Shown one piece after another: positions 7,058 to 16,200 of a stretch of 64,000 bases of DNA (the stretch's first letter is position 1; the number at the start of each line of letters is the position of its first letter). The stretch lies in the NCBI GenBank assembly GCA_964563165.1, contig CAZLWA010000051.1, positions 9,780 through 73,779 of the forward strand. The letters are read 5' to 3'. The DNA comes from CAZLWA01 sp964563165 (lineage in GTDB: Bacteria; CLD3; SB21). The notes under the pieces are model-generated. The model saw nothing but the letters and a program-made list of their open reading frames with translations, ran no database searches and was not told where the DNA came from. The position numbers and the translations under genes are program-made.

Positions 7058-7951
7058 TCATTTCTTCACTTCATGGCCGCCGAATTCATTGCGCATCATG
7101 GCCAGCATTTTCGCGGCAAAGCTTTCCGGCCGTCGCGAATGGAATCGCTCGAACAACGATGCGGTAATGACGGGCGCGGGAATATCTTTGTCAATGGCCT
7201 CCAAAACGGTCCATCGGCCTTCACCGGAATCCGCGACCCAGCCTTTGAGCCCTTTCAATTCCGGATCTTTTTTCAACCCGTCTGCGGTCAATTCCAGCAG
7301 CCACGATCGTACCACCGAAGCATGCATCCAGAGATCGGCAATTTTGGCGATGTCCAATTTGTATTCGGAAGCTTTCATGATCTCAAATCCTTCCGCATAC
7401 GCCTGCATGAGTCCGTATTCGATGCCGTTGTGAACCATTTTGACGAAATGGCCTGATCCGGCGTCACCCATGTACGCGTATCCGTCAACCGGCCCCAATG
7501 TCTTGAGAATCGGATCGATGTACTGAACCACTTCTTTTTCGCCGCCGATCATCATGCAATACCCGTTTTTCAAGCCCCACACGCCGCCGCTTGTTCCCAC
7601 ATCAACGTAATTCAATCCCTTTTCTTTCAATTCTTTCGCGCGGCGAATATCGTCTTTGAACATCGAGTTACCGCCGTCGATGATGATATCGCCTTTGTTC
7701 AATAATGGAACCAATTTCTGAATGGTATCTTCCGTCGGCTTGCCGGCCGGAACCATGACCCACACGGCTTTGCGGCCTTTAAGTTTAGATACCATGTCTT
7801 CCATCGATGTCGAGCCGGTCATGCCTTTCGCGGCAACGCTCTTGACCACCTCCGGGCTAAGATCGAAACCGACAATTTCATGTTTGCCGTTTAATAAACG
7901 TTCGACCATGAATCCGCCCATTTTGCCGAGACCAATAAATCCGAGCTGCAT
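7058..7951 (-). CDS. gnd: 6-phosphogluconate dehydrogenase, decarboxylating (short form)
   Basis: Converts 6-phosphogluconate to ribulose 5-phosphate and CO2 with NAD(P)H. At 297 residues it belongs to the short bacterial form. The Rossmann motif GFIGLGKMG is at 4-12, the substrate-site segment GTSGGVWG at about 119-126, and the catalytic K171 and N175 lie in HFVKMVHNG. A GGAGGC ribosome site lies about 5 nt before ATG 7949-7951. With zwf nearby on the same strand, this supplies the oxidative pentose phosphate branch, though the 7-bp hairpin array and the TauE gene between them argue against a simple operon. Confidence 0.95.
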   Translation of the reverse strand: MQLGFIGLGKMGGFMVERLLNGKHEIVGFDLSPEVVKSVAAKGMTGSTSMEDMVSKLKGRKAVWVMVPAGKPTEDTIQKLVPLLNKGDIIIDGGNSMFKDDIRRAKELKEKGLNYVDVGTSGGVWGLKNGYCMMIGGEKEVVQYIDPILKTLGPVDGYAYMGDAGSGHFVKMVHNGIEYGLMQAYAEGFEIMKASEYKLDIAKIADLWMHASVVRSWLLELTADGLKKDPELKGLKGWVADSGEGRWTVLEAIDKDIPAPVITASLFERFHSRRPESFAAKMLAMMRNEFGGHEVKK

Positions 7952-8082
7952 AATGCCTCCTTGTAATCTTTTGTGAATGAATTAAAATTTATCGGGAACA
8001 CGTTGGAATGAAATTTTTCGAATGCGATGAGCGGCAATAATTTGTATAATTTAACTCACAAATAAAAGAAAATTTTTAATTA

Positions 8083-8110
8083 ATTACGAATTACGAATTA
8101 CGAATTACGA
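8083..8110. repeat. 7-bp-period array at the 3' side of the four-helix-bundle gene
   Basis: Four perfect in-phase copies of attacga. The stop codon of the four-helix-bundle gene (8098-8100) lies inside the array, which encodes the last residues (IRNS). The inverted partner lies at 8484-8516 on the other side of the gene. Confidence 0.9.
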
Positions 8111-8457
8111 ATTTTGAATGTCTTCTGAATAGAGCCTATAATTTTAAGCAGTTCATTACAGTCTTCGAGTAATGAATCAGCTAACTGCCTTTCCAAGTAT
8201 TCGCTTTCCTTCAATAATCTTAACCAATAATGCGTTTCACGTGCTTCTTTGTACGCGATGGTCATTTTCGAAAAGAAGTCTTTGCCGGATTGTCCACCGA
8301 TGGACTCTTCAATGTTAGCACCAATAGCTGTTCCACTTCTCAGAATTTGTTTCCCCAAAACGAATTCTTTTTTCTCATCCTTCAGATATTTATAAAGTTT
8401 GATTATTCTTAATGCAAACTGGAAGCTCTTTTCTTGAATAACATTATCGGTTTTCAT
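8098..8457 (-). CDS. Four-helix bundle protein (23S rRNA intervening-sequence protein family)
   Basis: A 119-residue helical protein of the family first noticed in intervening sequences of 23S rRNA genes. The conserved pattern is clear: F-x-x-A-L-R-I-I-K-L near the N-terminus, LGKQILRSGTAIGANIEES in the centre, then AYKEARETHYWLRLL. Members are thought to form pentamers; the biochemical role is unknown. No rRNA gene is present here. The gene is instead framed by inverted 7-bp arrays (8083-8110 and 8484-8516) and wedged against the yciH stop codon, so it looks like a self-contained insert. The C-terminal residues are translated from the array. Confidence 0.9.
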   Translation of the reverse strand: MKTDNVIQEKSFQFALRIIKLYKYLKDEKKEFVLGKQILRSGTAIGANIEESIGGQSGKDFFSKMTIAYKEARETHYWLRLLKESEYLERQLADSLLEDCNELLKIIGSIQKTFKIRNS

Positions 8458-8483
8458 TTAGCAACTCCCCCTAAATTTGCCAT

Positions 8484-8516
8484 TCATAATTCGTAATTGT
8501 TAATTCGTAATTGTTA
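8484..8516. repeat. 7-bp-period array at the 5' side of the four-helix-bundle gene
   Basis: Two copies of the 14-mer aattcgtaattgtt (8488-8501 and 8502-8515), each made of heptamers attcgta and attgtta. The first is the reverse complement of a rotation of attacga, so this array is inverted relative to 8083-8110. The yciH stop codon (tta at 8514-8516) forms its outer edge. Confidence 0.85.
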
Positions 8517-8849
8517 ATTTATCCCTTGTGTTTTGTATCCCATTTTAACCAAGATCATATCGATTTTGTTACGTTGGTCCCCCTGAATTTCAATGATGCG
8601 ATTCTTGACGGTGCCGCCGGTCGCGCACTGCGATTTCAAGGTTCTGGCCAGGCCTTCGATTTTTTCATCCGGCCAGCCTGTGAACCCTTCGATGAGAGTT
8701 ACGGATTTTCCCGCACGTTGCTTACGGTCCAAACAAATTCTCAAGGTTTGATTTTTCAGTTCAATTTTGTTTTCTTCGGAAATAGAATCGTCGTCGCGCT
8801 CAACCTTCGGGTCGGACGAATAAACAATTTTGTAATTCCTATTTTTCAT
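8514..8849 (-). CDS. yciH: SUI1/YciH family translation initiation factor-like protein
   Basis: A 111-residue homologue of eukaryotic eIF1/SUI1 and E. coli YciH. The hallmark is the C-terminal half, with GKSVTLIEGFTGWPDEKIEGLARTL, then CATGGTVKNRIIEIQGDQRNKI and the terminal hydrophobic LVKMGY. Bacterial YciH binds the ribosome and affects start-site fidelity or stress translation. The upstream GAAAG is a modest ribosome site. The gene's stop codon coincides with the outer edge of the four-helix-bundle cassette. Confidence 0.93.
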   Translation of the reverse strand: MKNRNYKIVYSSDPKVERDDDSISEENKIELKNQTLRICLDRKQRAGKSVTLIEGFTGWPDEKIEGLARTLKSQCATGGTVKNRIIEIQGDQRNKIDMILVKMGYKTQGIN

Positions 8850-8971
8850 TTTTCAATTTCTTTCCCTCACGGGCGACCGTGGCTTCAAATTCCCCGGTGA
8901 GGTCTATCGGAGCCAATCCTATTATCCTTTATGGCAGTAAAACATTTTGGTGATAGATCCACTGATTTTAA

Positions 8972-9496
8972 TTGTTTCGCGAAAAAATATACAAAATTGG
9001 CACGATTGTTACAATCGAAATGGATAAATCATTCTGCTTGAAAATCAAAAAGATTATGATGAAATTTGCAATAATGAAAATGAGGCCCAAACTCAAAAGA
9101 CCTGTTCCTTTCGATTTTGTTCTGGATAACCTGATTTCCAGGGAACCGCGTGTGAAAGCGATGTTTGGCTGTTTTGCCGTTTACTGTGACAATCAAATCG
9201 TGTTCCTATTACGCGATCAAAAATCTTCTGCGCAGGACAACGGCGTATGGATTGCGACAACAGCCGAACATCACGAAAGCTTGAAAAAAGAATTGCCTTC
9301 GATGCGGTCCATTAGCGCAGTGGGACCCCGGAAAAGCGGATGGCAGGTCATTCCGGCTTCCGCGGACGGTTTTGAATCGTCCGTCATGTGCGCCTGCGAA
9401 TTAGTTGTGCGCCATGATCCGCGCATCGGAAAGATCCCCCGGATCAGAAAAAATCGTCTTCCGAAAAATTCTAAAAAAGGAAATCCGTATGGTTGA
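8972..9496 (+). CDS. TfoX N-terminal-like domain protein
   Basis: Up to 174 residues; the conserved part starts near residue 47 (FDFVLDNLISREPRVKAMFGCFAVYC), which resembles the TfoX/Sxy N-terminal domain (MFGG-x-x-hydrophobic-Y). A C-terminal basic tail (RIRKNRLPKNSKK) follows. The start is unsure: ATGs at 9056, 9074 and 9080 are also possible and none has a convincing ribosome site. The family includes competence regulators, but most members outside gamma-proteobacteria are uncharacterised. It overlaps the next gene by 8 bp, implying coupled translation. Confidence 0.55.
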   Translation: MFREKIYKIGTIVTIEMDKSFCLKIKKIMMKFAIMKMRPKLKRPVPFDFVLDNLISREPRVKAMFGCFAVYCDNQIVFLLRDQKSSAQDNGVWIATTAEHHESLKKELPSMRSISAVGPRKSGWQVIPASADGFESSVMCACELVVRHDPRIGKIPRIRKNRLPKNSKKGNPYG

Positions 9497-9890
9497 AAAA
9501 AGATGTCTCGATGCGGTCATGGCGTTTGCCGACAAAATAAATATGCACGACGTGGAGGGTCTGTGCGGCCTGATGCCGGAAGATCACGTGTTTGTGGATT
9601 CACTGGGAAGCCTGATCCGAGGTCGCGCGGAAATGCACCGCGCGTGGAAAGGGTATTTCAAATTATTTCCCGACTACAAAATCTCGTTTGAAACGATCAT
9701 CGAAAAAGACAATATCGTCGCGCTTTTCGGAAGCGCTTCCGGAACCTACGCGCCGGAAGGGCAGTTGCACGAAGAAAACAAGTGGGAAGTTCCCGCCGCA
9801 TGGAAAGTGGTCGTCAAGAATCAATTAGTCGCCGAGTGGCGCGTGTATGCGGACAATTATAAAACGGTGCGGATGATCAGGGGAATGTAG
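9489..9890 (+). CDS. SnoaL-like / NTF2-like family protein
   Basis: A 133-residue cone-fold protein of the NTF2 superfamily. Visible features: FADKINMHDVEGLCGLMPEDHVFVDSLG, the GYFKLFPDYKI motif, then VALFGSASGTY and AWKVVVKNQLVAEWRVYADN, all typical of the SnoaL-like group. The start at 9489 has AAGGA about 8 nt upstream and overlaps the TfoX-like stop, so it is in an operon with it. Members bind or isomerise small molecules; the substrate is not predictable. The longer frame beginning at 9405 lies inside the upstream gene and is rejected. Confidence 0.85.
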   Translation: MVEKRCLDAVMAFADKINMHDVEGLCGLMPEDHVFVDSLGSLIRGRAEMHRAWKGYFKLFPDYKISFETIIEKDNIVALFGSASGTYAPEGQLHEENKWEVPAAWKVVVKNQLVAEWRVYADNYKTVRMIRGM

Positions 9891-9918
9891 TTTTACATTT
9901 TAATAGAAGGAGACCGCC

Positions 9919-10722
9919 ATGAGAACTGTATTCATGTCATTTATCTTAACGGTATTTTGTATCACGAGCGTGTTTGCGCAAGCCGGGAGCTGGAAGCAGG
10001 TTGGAAAATCGGGTGATTGGAAAAATACGATCGCCGGAGTCGGGATGGATGGAAAACTCTATACGGTAGAATCTACCGGCGCTCTGTATGTCACAAATCC
10101 CGCCACAGGCCAATGGCGGCAGATCGGCAAATCGGAATTTGGGAATACCGTTTTCGTTTTCGGAATTGACGGGGCGCTATACACGATCGAAAAAGGCGGA
10201 TCGCTTTATAGCGTCAACGCATCGAACGGCACATGGCATCAAAGCGGAAAATCGGGTGATTGGAAAAATACGATCGCCGGAGCCGGAATGGATGGAAGAC
10301 TCTATACGGTAGAATCTACCGGGGCTTTATATGTTACGAATCCGGCTACCGGCCAGTGGCATCAGATCGGCAAATCGGAATTTGGTAATACGGTTTTCAT
10401 GTTCGGATCAAACGGAAACATATACACGATCGAAAAAGACGGATCGGTTTACAGCATCAACGTTTCGAACGGATCGTGGGTCCGGATCGGCAAAGCCGGC
10501 GATTGGAAAAATACGATCGCAGGCGTTTCCATGGATGGGCAACTCATTACGGTGGAATCCACCGGGGCATTGTACGTTACAGATCCGAACACAGGCCGGT
10601 GGCGGCAGATCGGTAAATCGGAATTTGGAAATACCGTTTTCATTTTCGGATTGGACGGGTTCCTATACTCCATCGAAAAAGACGGGAGCCTATATCAAAT
10701 AGTTGCGTCAGCAGGTTACTGA
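9919..10722 (+). CDS. Secreted tachylectin-like beta-propeller repeat protein
   Basis: A 267-residue protein with a clear signal peptide (MRTVFMSFILTVFCITSVFAQ, cleavage after VFA). The mature part is three near-identical 81-residue units, each with two blades of about 40 residues: blade A (GKSGDWKNTIAGVGMDGKLY, then VESTGALYVT) and blade B (GKSEFGNTVFVFGIDGALY, then IEKGGSLYSV). Six alternating blades would close into a propeller resembling tachylectin-2 lectins, so carbohydrate binding is plausible but inferred. GAAGGAGA precedes the start. It follows the SnoaL-like gene by 28 bp. The DNA repeats are nearly identical, so the copy number may vary by recombination. Confidence 0.75.
   Translation: MRTVFMSFILTVFCITSVFAQAGSWKQVGKSGDWKNTIAGVGMDGKLYTVESTGALYVTNPATGQWRQIGKSEFGNTVFVFGIDGALYTIEKGGSLYSVNASNGTWHQSGKSGDWKNTIAGAGMDGRLYTVESTGALYVTNPATGQWHQIGKSEFGNTVFMFGSNGNIYTIEKDGSVYSINVSNGSWVRIGKAGDWKNTIAGVSMDGQLITVESTGALYVTDPNTGRWRQIGKSEFGNTVFIFGLDGFLYSIEKDGSLYQIVASAGY
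10003..10710. repeat. Three 243-bp tandem repeats inside the propeller gene
   Basis: The word ggaaaatcgggtgattgg starts at 10003 and 10246, and a variant starts at 10489, an exact 243-bp spacing (81 codons). The third unit is the most diverged and loses its final residues at the stop codon. The spacing preserves the reading frame, so loss or gain of a unit would change the protein by two blades. Confidence 0.9.
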
Positions 10723-10846
10723 AAAAGCGTTGCTGTTTCTATGCGGCTCGTTGCAACTCATTTCGTTTATTCTATTTTATCAATTGTAACAGGTTTTTCT
10801 GATAACTGATTTTTCCGCTCGCTGAACCACAAAACCCAAATTAATT

Positions 10847-12637
10847 ATGAAACTTCTGTGGTCGTATCTGAAACAGTACTGGAAACTGGTTACGCTGGCC
10901 TTATTCCTTGCCGCCGTGAATCAAATTTTTTCTCTTCTGGACCCGTGGATCTTTCGTCATGTCATCGATGATTATGCCACGCGTTATAAAGAATATACGT
11001 CCGAACAATTCTTTCAAGGGGTGGCGAAATTGCTTTTGGCCGCCGTAGGCGTGGCTTTCGTGTCGCGCGTTGCCAAGAATTTTCAGGATTATTATATCAA
11101 CACGATCACACAAAAACTCGGGGCGCAGATCTATTCGGACGGGTTGAGGCACTCGCTCGAACTCCCGTACTCCGTTTTTGAAGACCAGCGCAGCGGCGAA
11201 ACACTCGGCCGGTTACAAAAGGTCCGCACGGACGTGGAGAAACTGATTTCGGTTTTCATTAATATCCTCTTCCAAACCCTCGTTGGGATAATTTTCGTGA
11301 CCGTTTACGCGATCAGTGTGCACTGGGCCATCGCACCGATCTATTTTGCAACCATTCCGGTGATCGGCTGGATGAGTTCCGTCATGAGCCGGAAAATCAA
11401 GAAGATTCAAAAAGTCATTGTGAGCGAGACCACGGCCCTCGCCGGTGCGACCACGGAGTCGCTCCGCAATATTGAATTGGTCAAAAGCCTCGGCCTCGCC
11501 AAGCAGGAAATTAACCGGCTCAATTCGACCACAGGAAAGATTTTGAAACTCGAACTGAAAAAAGTCAAGTATATCCGCAGTCTCAGCTTCGTGCAAGGTA
11601 CGACGATCAATGCCCTTCGCACCACGATTCTATTCGTCATGTTGTATCTGATCTTTGCCCAGGAGATCTCGTTCGGCCAGTTTTTCTCTCTGTTCATTTA
11701 TTCGTTTTTTATTTTCGGGCCTCTTCAGGAATTAGGCAATGTCATCAATACCTATCGAGAAGCGGAAGTATCCCTAAAGAATTTTGAGGATATTCTGAAC
11801 ACACCGAAGGAGCCGAAGCCCGTATCGCCGATCGTTCTGTCCGGCATTCATACGCTGGAATTTGAAAACGTGACGTTCAAACACCAATCGGCCTCGGCGC
11901 ATGCGCTGAATGAGATCTCTTTCAAGACCAATCTCGGCGAGACCATCGCCTTTGTCGGCCCTTCCGGCGCCGGCAAGACGACTTTAGTGAAATTATTAGT
12001 GGGATTGTATCCTCCGCAATCGGGGAGAATTTTATACAACGGAAACGCGGGAAGCGAAATTGATATGGATAAATTACGCGAGCAGATCGGATTCGTCACT
12101 CAGGATACGCAGCTATTTGCGGGTACCATCCGCGAAAATCTGCTTTTCGTGAATCCGAGCGCAAGCGATGCCGAATGCTTGGAGGTGTTGGAAAAAGCTG
12201 CCTGCCAGGGCCTGCTGGCGCGTGCCGACAACGGGTTGAACACACTGATCGGCGAGGGCGGCGTGAAAGTGTCCGGCGGTGAGAAGCAGCGCCTGTCCAT
12301 TGCGCGCGCACTGCTGCGCCGGCCGAACTTGCTTGTTTTCGACGAAGCCACGTCCAGCCTGGATTCACTGACGGAAGAAGAGATCAGCGAAACCATCCGG
12401 GATGTGTCTGTTTCGAAAAATCATATTACGATCCTGATCGCTCACCGCTTGTCTACCGTCATGCACGCGGATAAGATCTTTGTATTGGAAAAAGGACATG
12501 TCATAGAGTCCGGCAGGCATCAGGATCTCCTGGATGAAAAAGGGCTTTATTACGCCATGTGGAGGCAGCAGATAGGCGAACGCTCCGACGGCAACGGAAA
12601 GTGGTTATTGAAAAACACCCCGGCAGAAAACGGTTAA
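10847..12637 (+). CDS. ABC exporter half-transporter (MsbA/LmrA type)
   Basis: A 596-residue fusion of a six-helix membrane domain (residues about 1-320) and an ATPase domain. Walker A GPSGAGKTT is near residue 371, the signature is VSGGEKQR, Walker B is LLVFDEATSSLD and the H-loop is LIAHRLST. It would act as a homodimer in the inner membrane exporting a lipid, peptide or drug; the sequence does not identify the substrate. Spacing to the next gene (YjdI-like) is only 10 bp, so the three genes to 13192 are probably co-transcribed. Confidence 0.93.
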   Translation: MKLLWSYLKQYWKLVTLALFLAAVNQIFSLLDPWIFRHVIDDYATRYKEYTSEQFFQGVAKLLLAAVGVAFVSRVAKNFQDYYINTITQKLGAQIYSDGLRHSLELPYSVFEDQRSGETLGRLQKVRTDVEKLISVFINILFQTLVGIIFVTVYAISVHWAIAPIYFATIPVIGWMSSVMSRKIKKIQKVIVSETTALAGATTESLRNIELVKSLGLAKQEINRLNSTTGKILKLELKKVKYIRSLSFVQGTTINALRTTILFVMLYLIFAQEISFGQFFSLFIYSFFIFGPLQELGNVINTYREAEVSLKNFEDILNTPKEPKPVSPIVLSGIHTLEFENVTFKHQSASAHALNEISFKTNLGETIAFVGPSGAGKTTLVKLLVGLYPPQSGRILYNGNAGSEIDMDKLREQIGFVTQDTQLFAGTIRENLLFVNPSASDAECLEVLEKAACQGLLARADNGLNTLIGEGGVKVSGGEKQRLSIARALLRRPNLLVFDEATSSLDSLTEEEISETIRDVSVSKNHITILIAHRLSTVMHADKIFVLEKGHVIESGRHQDLLDEKGLYYAMWRQQIGERSDGNGKWLLKNTPAENG

Positions 12638-12647
12638 TACATTCTTC

Positions 12648-12869
12648 ATGTCGCGTTTTGATAAGGAATATTCAAACAAAAACATCACGGTATTTTGGAA
12701 GCCGGATGTGTGCATTCATTGCGGAAATTGCGCCCACACCCTGCCTTCAGTTTTTCATCCGGCGAAGCGGCCGTGGATCACGCTCGACGGCGCAACGGAT
12801 GAACAGATCATCAGAACCGTTGAACAATGCCCCTCGGGCGCTTTGTCTTACGGCTCGCATGATACATGA
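12648..12869 (+). CDS. yjdI: YjdI-type single [4Fe-4S] ferredoxin-like protein
   Basis: A 73-residue protein with the divergent ferredoxin motif CIHCGNCAHTLPSVF and a distal CPSGAL, the pattern of the Fer4_19/YjdI family binding one iron-sulfur cluster. A likely small electron carrier; partner unknown. The stop overlaps the next start as ATGA (12866-12869). Confidence 0.88.
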   Translation: MSRFDKEYSNKNITVFWKPDVCIHCGNCAHTLPSVFHPAKRPWITLDGATDEQIIRTVEQCPSGALSYGSHDT

Positions 12870-13192
12870 TCACACCCGCTATGGTAGAAGCCAACAAATA
12901 TGAAACGCTCATGGAAGCACTGGAAGGCCTGAATCGGCGCGGATTTGTCCAGGATTTTAAATTCAACGAGTATGGAATTTATTTGGAAGCGGTAAATGTT
13001 TTTATCGAAACGAAAGACCTTTCCATCGTTGAATTTCACAAATTCGAAGGTACATCAGATCCGGCTGACGGCGCCATCGTGTTTGCAATTGAATCAAAAA
13101 AGGGCTTCAAAGGGGTCCTGATCGATGCGGTGGGCATGTACCATGAGTCATCAAAATCGGATTTCTTGAATAGACTCTCTTTCAAAAACTAA
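12866..13192 (+). CDS. Small conserved protein of Bacteroidota type
   Basis: A 108-residue soluble protein. The conserved features recognised are YETLMEALEGLNRRGFVQDF, the FEGTSDPADGAIVFAIES core and KGVLIDAVGMY. Similar proteins in Bacteroidota are sometimes mislabelled phosphoribosylpyrophosphate synthetase, but no PRPP-binding motif exists here and the protein is far too short. Translation is coupled to the YjdI gene by an ATGA overlap, suggesting a joint redox-related role (inference). Function unknown. Confidence 0.75.
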   Translation: MITPAMVEANKYETLMEALEGLNRRGFVQDFKFNEYGIYLEAVNVFIETKDLSIVEFHKFEGTSDPADGAIVFAIESKKGFKGVLIDAVGMYHESSKSDFLNRLSFKN

Positions 13193-13219
13193 TCTCGGAA
13201 AACGAATTGCAAGCAGGAA

Positions 13220-16200
13220 TTAGGACAAGAGTTTTTTTCGAATGGCCTTGGCGAGTTCATCCGTGGAAAAAGGTTTTTCAATGACTTCCGCCTCACGCGT
13301 GCGATCAATGGATTTCAATATTTCCGGACTTGCATAGCCGGTTAGATACATAGCTTTGACCATAGGGTTGATCAAACGCAGCTGCTTTAAGGTTTCCCGG
13401 CCGTCCATACCGGGCATTTGAATGTCGATCAGAACCAGATCCGTCGGATGCGCGCGGTAAGCCGTTAACGCGTCGGGTCCGTTGCCGGCACTGAATACGC
13501 GATACCCGAGGCCGCTCAGAAGCTGTGTGCACACCCGGAGGATCTCTTCCTCATCATCCACGATCAAAATACTCCCCGCGCCTTTCGGCGCATCTTCCAT
13601 CGTGTCCGTCAGAATCGGCTCGAGTTGAGTCTGAGGAATCGGTAAGAAAATAATAAAGGTTGCGCCGTGATCCGGCAGCGATTCGACCTCTATACTTCCG
13701 TGATGATTGAGAACTATGCTTTTGACCACGGCAAGACCCAGCCCCGTTCCCTGACCGACTTCTTTCGTGGAGAAAAAAGCTTCAAAAATTTTTGAAATCA
13801 ATTCCTGCGCCATGCCGCAGCCGGTATCGGACACACGCCATTCGACGTGATATCCGGGCGAAAGATTTTCTTTAAACCGGCAGGCGGCCTCATTCAAATG
13901 GACGATGCGGGTCGCGATCCTGAGAACGCCTCCTTTGGGCATGGCGTCGCGGGCATTGACGCACAGATTCATCAACACCTGCTGCAATTGAGTCATATCC
14001 GCTTCGATCAGCGGTAAGGTCTCCAGATGAAGTTCTATCTTGATGTTTTTTCCGATGAAATGATCGAGCATTTTTTGAGTTTCCCGGATCAGTTCGTTTA
14101 GCTTCATGGACGCCATCTTCGGCGGCTTTTGACGGGCAAAAACTAAAAGCTGCTTGACGATCTCCGAGGCGCGGCGCGTGGAATTTGAAATAACCTCAGC
14201 GTACTTCTTGACCAATTCCGAATCGTGTGAAAATTGTTTCAGCATTTCGGCCGTCGGAAGAATGACGGCAAGCATGTTATTCATATCGTGCGCCACCCCG
14301 CCGGCAATGCGGCCGATGCTTTCGGTTTTTTGGGCTTGAAACAGATGCTGCTCTAATTTTTTCCGTTCCGAAATATCTTCCACGGTCACTTCATAATACT
14401 GAAATTTTCCCTGTGCGTCATATACCGCGCGATCATTCAGCAGGATGGAAAAAACCGAACCGTCCTTTTTCTTCCAATTCACTTCCGCGTAGAGGTTCAC
14501 GCCGTTTTTCCTGGTCTGGCGATTCAGGGCCGCCCGAATGTTCGCATCGGCAAAAACATCGGAATTTAAATTCAGCTGCATTACTTCCTCAGCCGACTGA
14601 TACCCCAACATCCTGATGAGCGACGGGCTAACTGTCAGAAAGCGCCCGTCTTCCGTCGACTGGTAAATGCCTTCGGCAATATTTTCAAATATAGAGCGGT
14701 ATTTCTCTTCAGACCGGCGTAAGGCATCTTCGGCAAGATTACGCTCGGTGATATCGTGGATAACCGAAAACAGCAGTTTTCGACCCCGGACCATTACGGG
14801 TCCGGAATGAACTTCGACATCGCGAATTTCACCGGACGCCAGGCAATGCCTGAACTGAAAGTGGTTTTGCTTCGCGGCTCGTGCGCGGTCCATCGCGCCG
14901 AGAACCTCATGCTTCGGGAGAATATTGATTTGAAATATGTTCATGCTTTTCAATTGCTCGAGCGAATAACCGTAGAATTCCGCCGCGGCAGGGTTGGCGT
15001 CCACTATCTGACCGGTTTCCGGATCCACAAACCACTTCATTGCCCGGTTTTTTTCAAACATTTGAATGTACCGCTCTTCGTTCTCGCGCAAAGTATCTTC
15101 CGTTTTCTTCTTCTCCGTAACATTTCTTGAAAAAACTGAAACGCCTGTAATGTCCCGGCTGGGCGAATAGATAGGGTTAAACGAAACATCGACATCGATG
15201 GCCATACCGGCAAATTCAAAGTGCTGTTGAATCGTAAATTGTTCACCGCGCAAAGCTCTTTGATACAGATCTATCCATACTGTTTTGGTTTCGGCCGGCA
15301 GATAATCGGTTATGATCATGCCCGGTGCCAAGGCGGCGCCATACGCTAACGAGAAGAGTTTTCGAAAAGTTGAATTGACCGTCAGTATTTTATATTCAGG
15401 ATCTATGGACCATATCGAATCCTCAGTGTTCTCCATCACCGCTAATAAATTGGCCTGGCTTTCCTTCAAATTCTCCTCCGCTTTGCGGCGTACCGTAATG
15501 TCGCGGAAACTCCACACGCGGCCCAAATTGATTTCGCCGATACGCTGCGGCTGCGAAAAGCGCTCAAACGTTCTTCCATCCTTGAATTCGATAAAATCGA
15601 AACTGGTTTTATCGGGCTGACCGTACAATTCCAGGACTTTTCTCATGAATTCGTCCGGGTTTTTTAATTTACTCAAGGCAAATTCGAGCGCCCGGCCGTC
15701 GTCGCGTGAAGCAATAACTTCGTCCGGCACTCCCCACATCTGGAGAAATTTCTGATTAAAGCTTATCCATTTTCCCTCGTTGTCTACCACGAGAATGCCG
15801 TCAGCCGTGGATTCCAAAGTCGCATTCAGCAAGGAAGAGGTCCTTTTGATATTTTCCTCGTCCAGGATACGCTCTGTAATGTCGCGGGAGTTGATCACAA
15901 TTCCGTCGATCGCCGGATCATGTAAGAGATTGGTAGCTACGGACTCGAGATGACGCCACGAGCCGTCCTTGTGCCGGTAGCGATAGACGACTGGTTTCTT
16001 CTGCAATTCTCCATGGACGACCCGGTTGAAAGCGTCCATCACGGACGGAAGATCGTCCCGGTGGATATATTCAAAGGCATTTATTCCGATTAGTTGTTCT
16101 GAAGGAACTCCGAAGATTTTATCGATCGACGGGCTTTCGTATTTAACGATTCCCCGGCTGTCGACGATCGTAATAATATCCGTGCTGTTTTGAATAAGGG

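Noticed and set aside
12866..13192. Name phosphoribosylpyrophosphate synthetase for the small protein after YjdI
   Set aside because: Too short and without the PRPP-binding motif; the name is an inherited annotation error in similar proteins.
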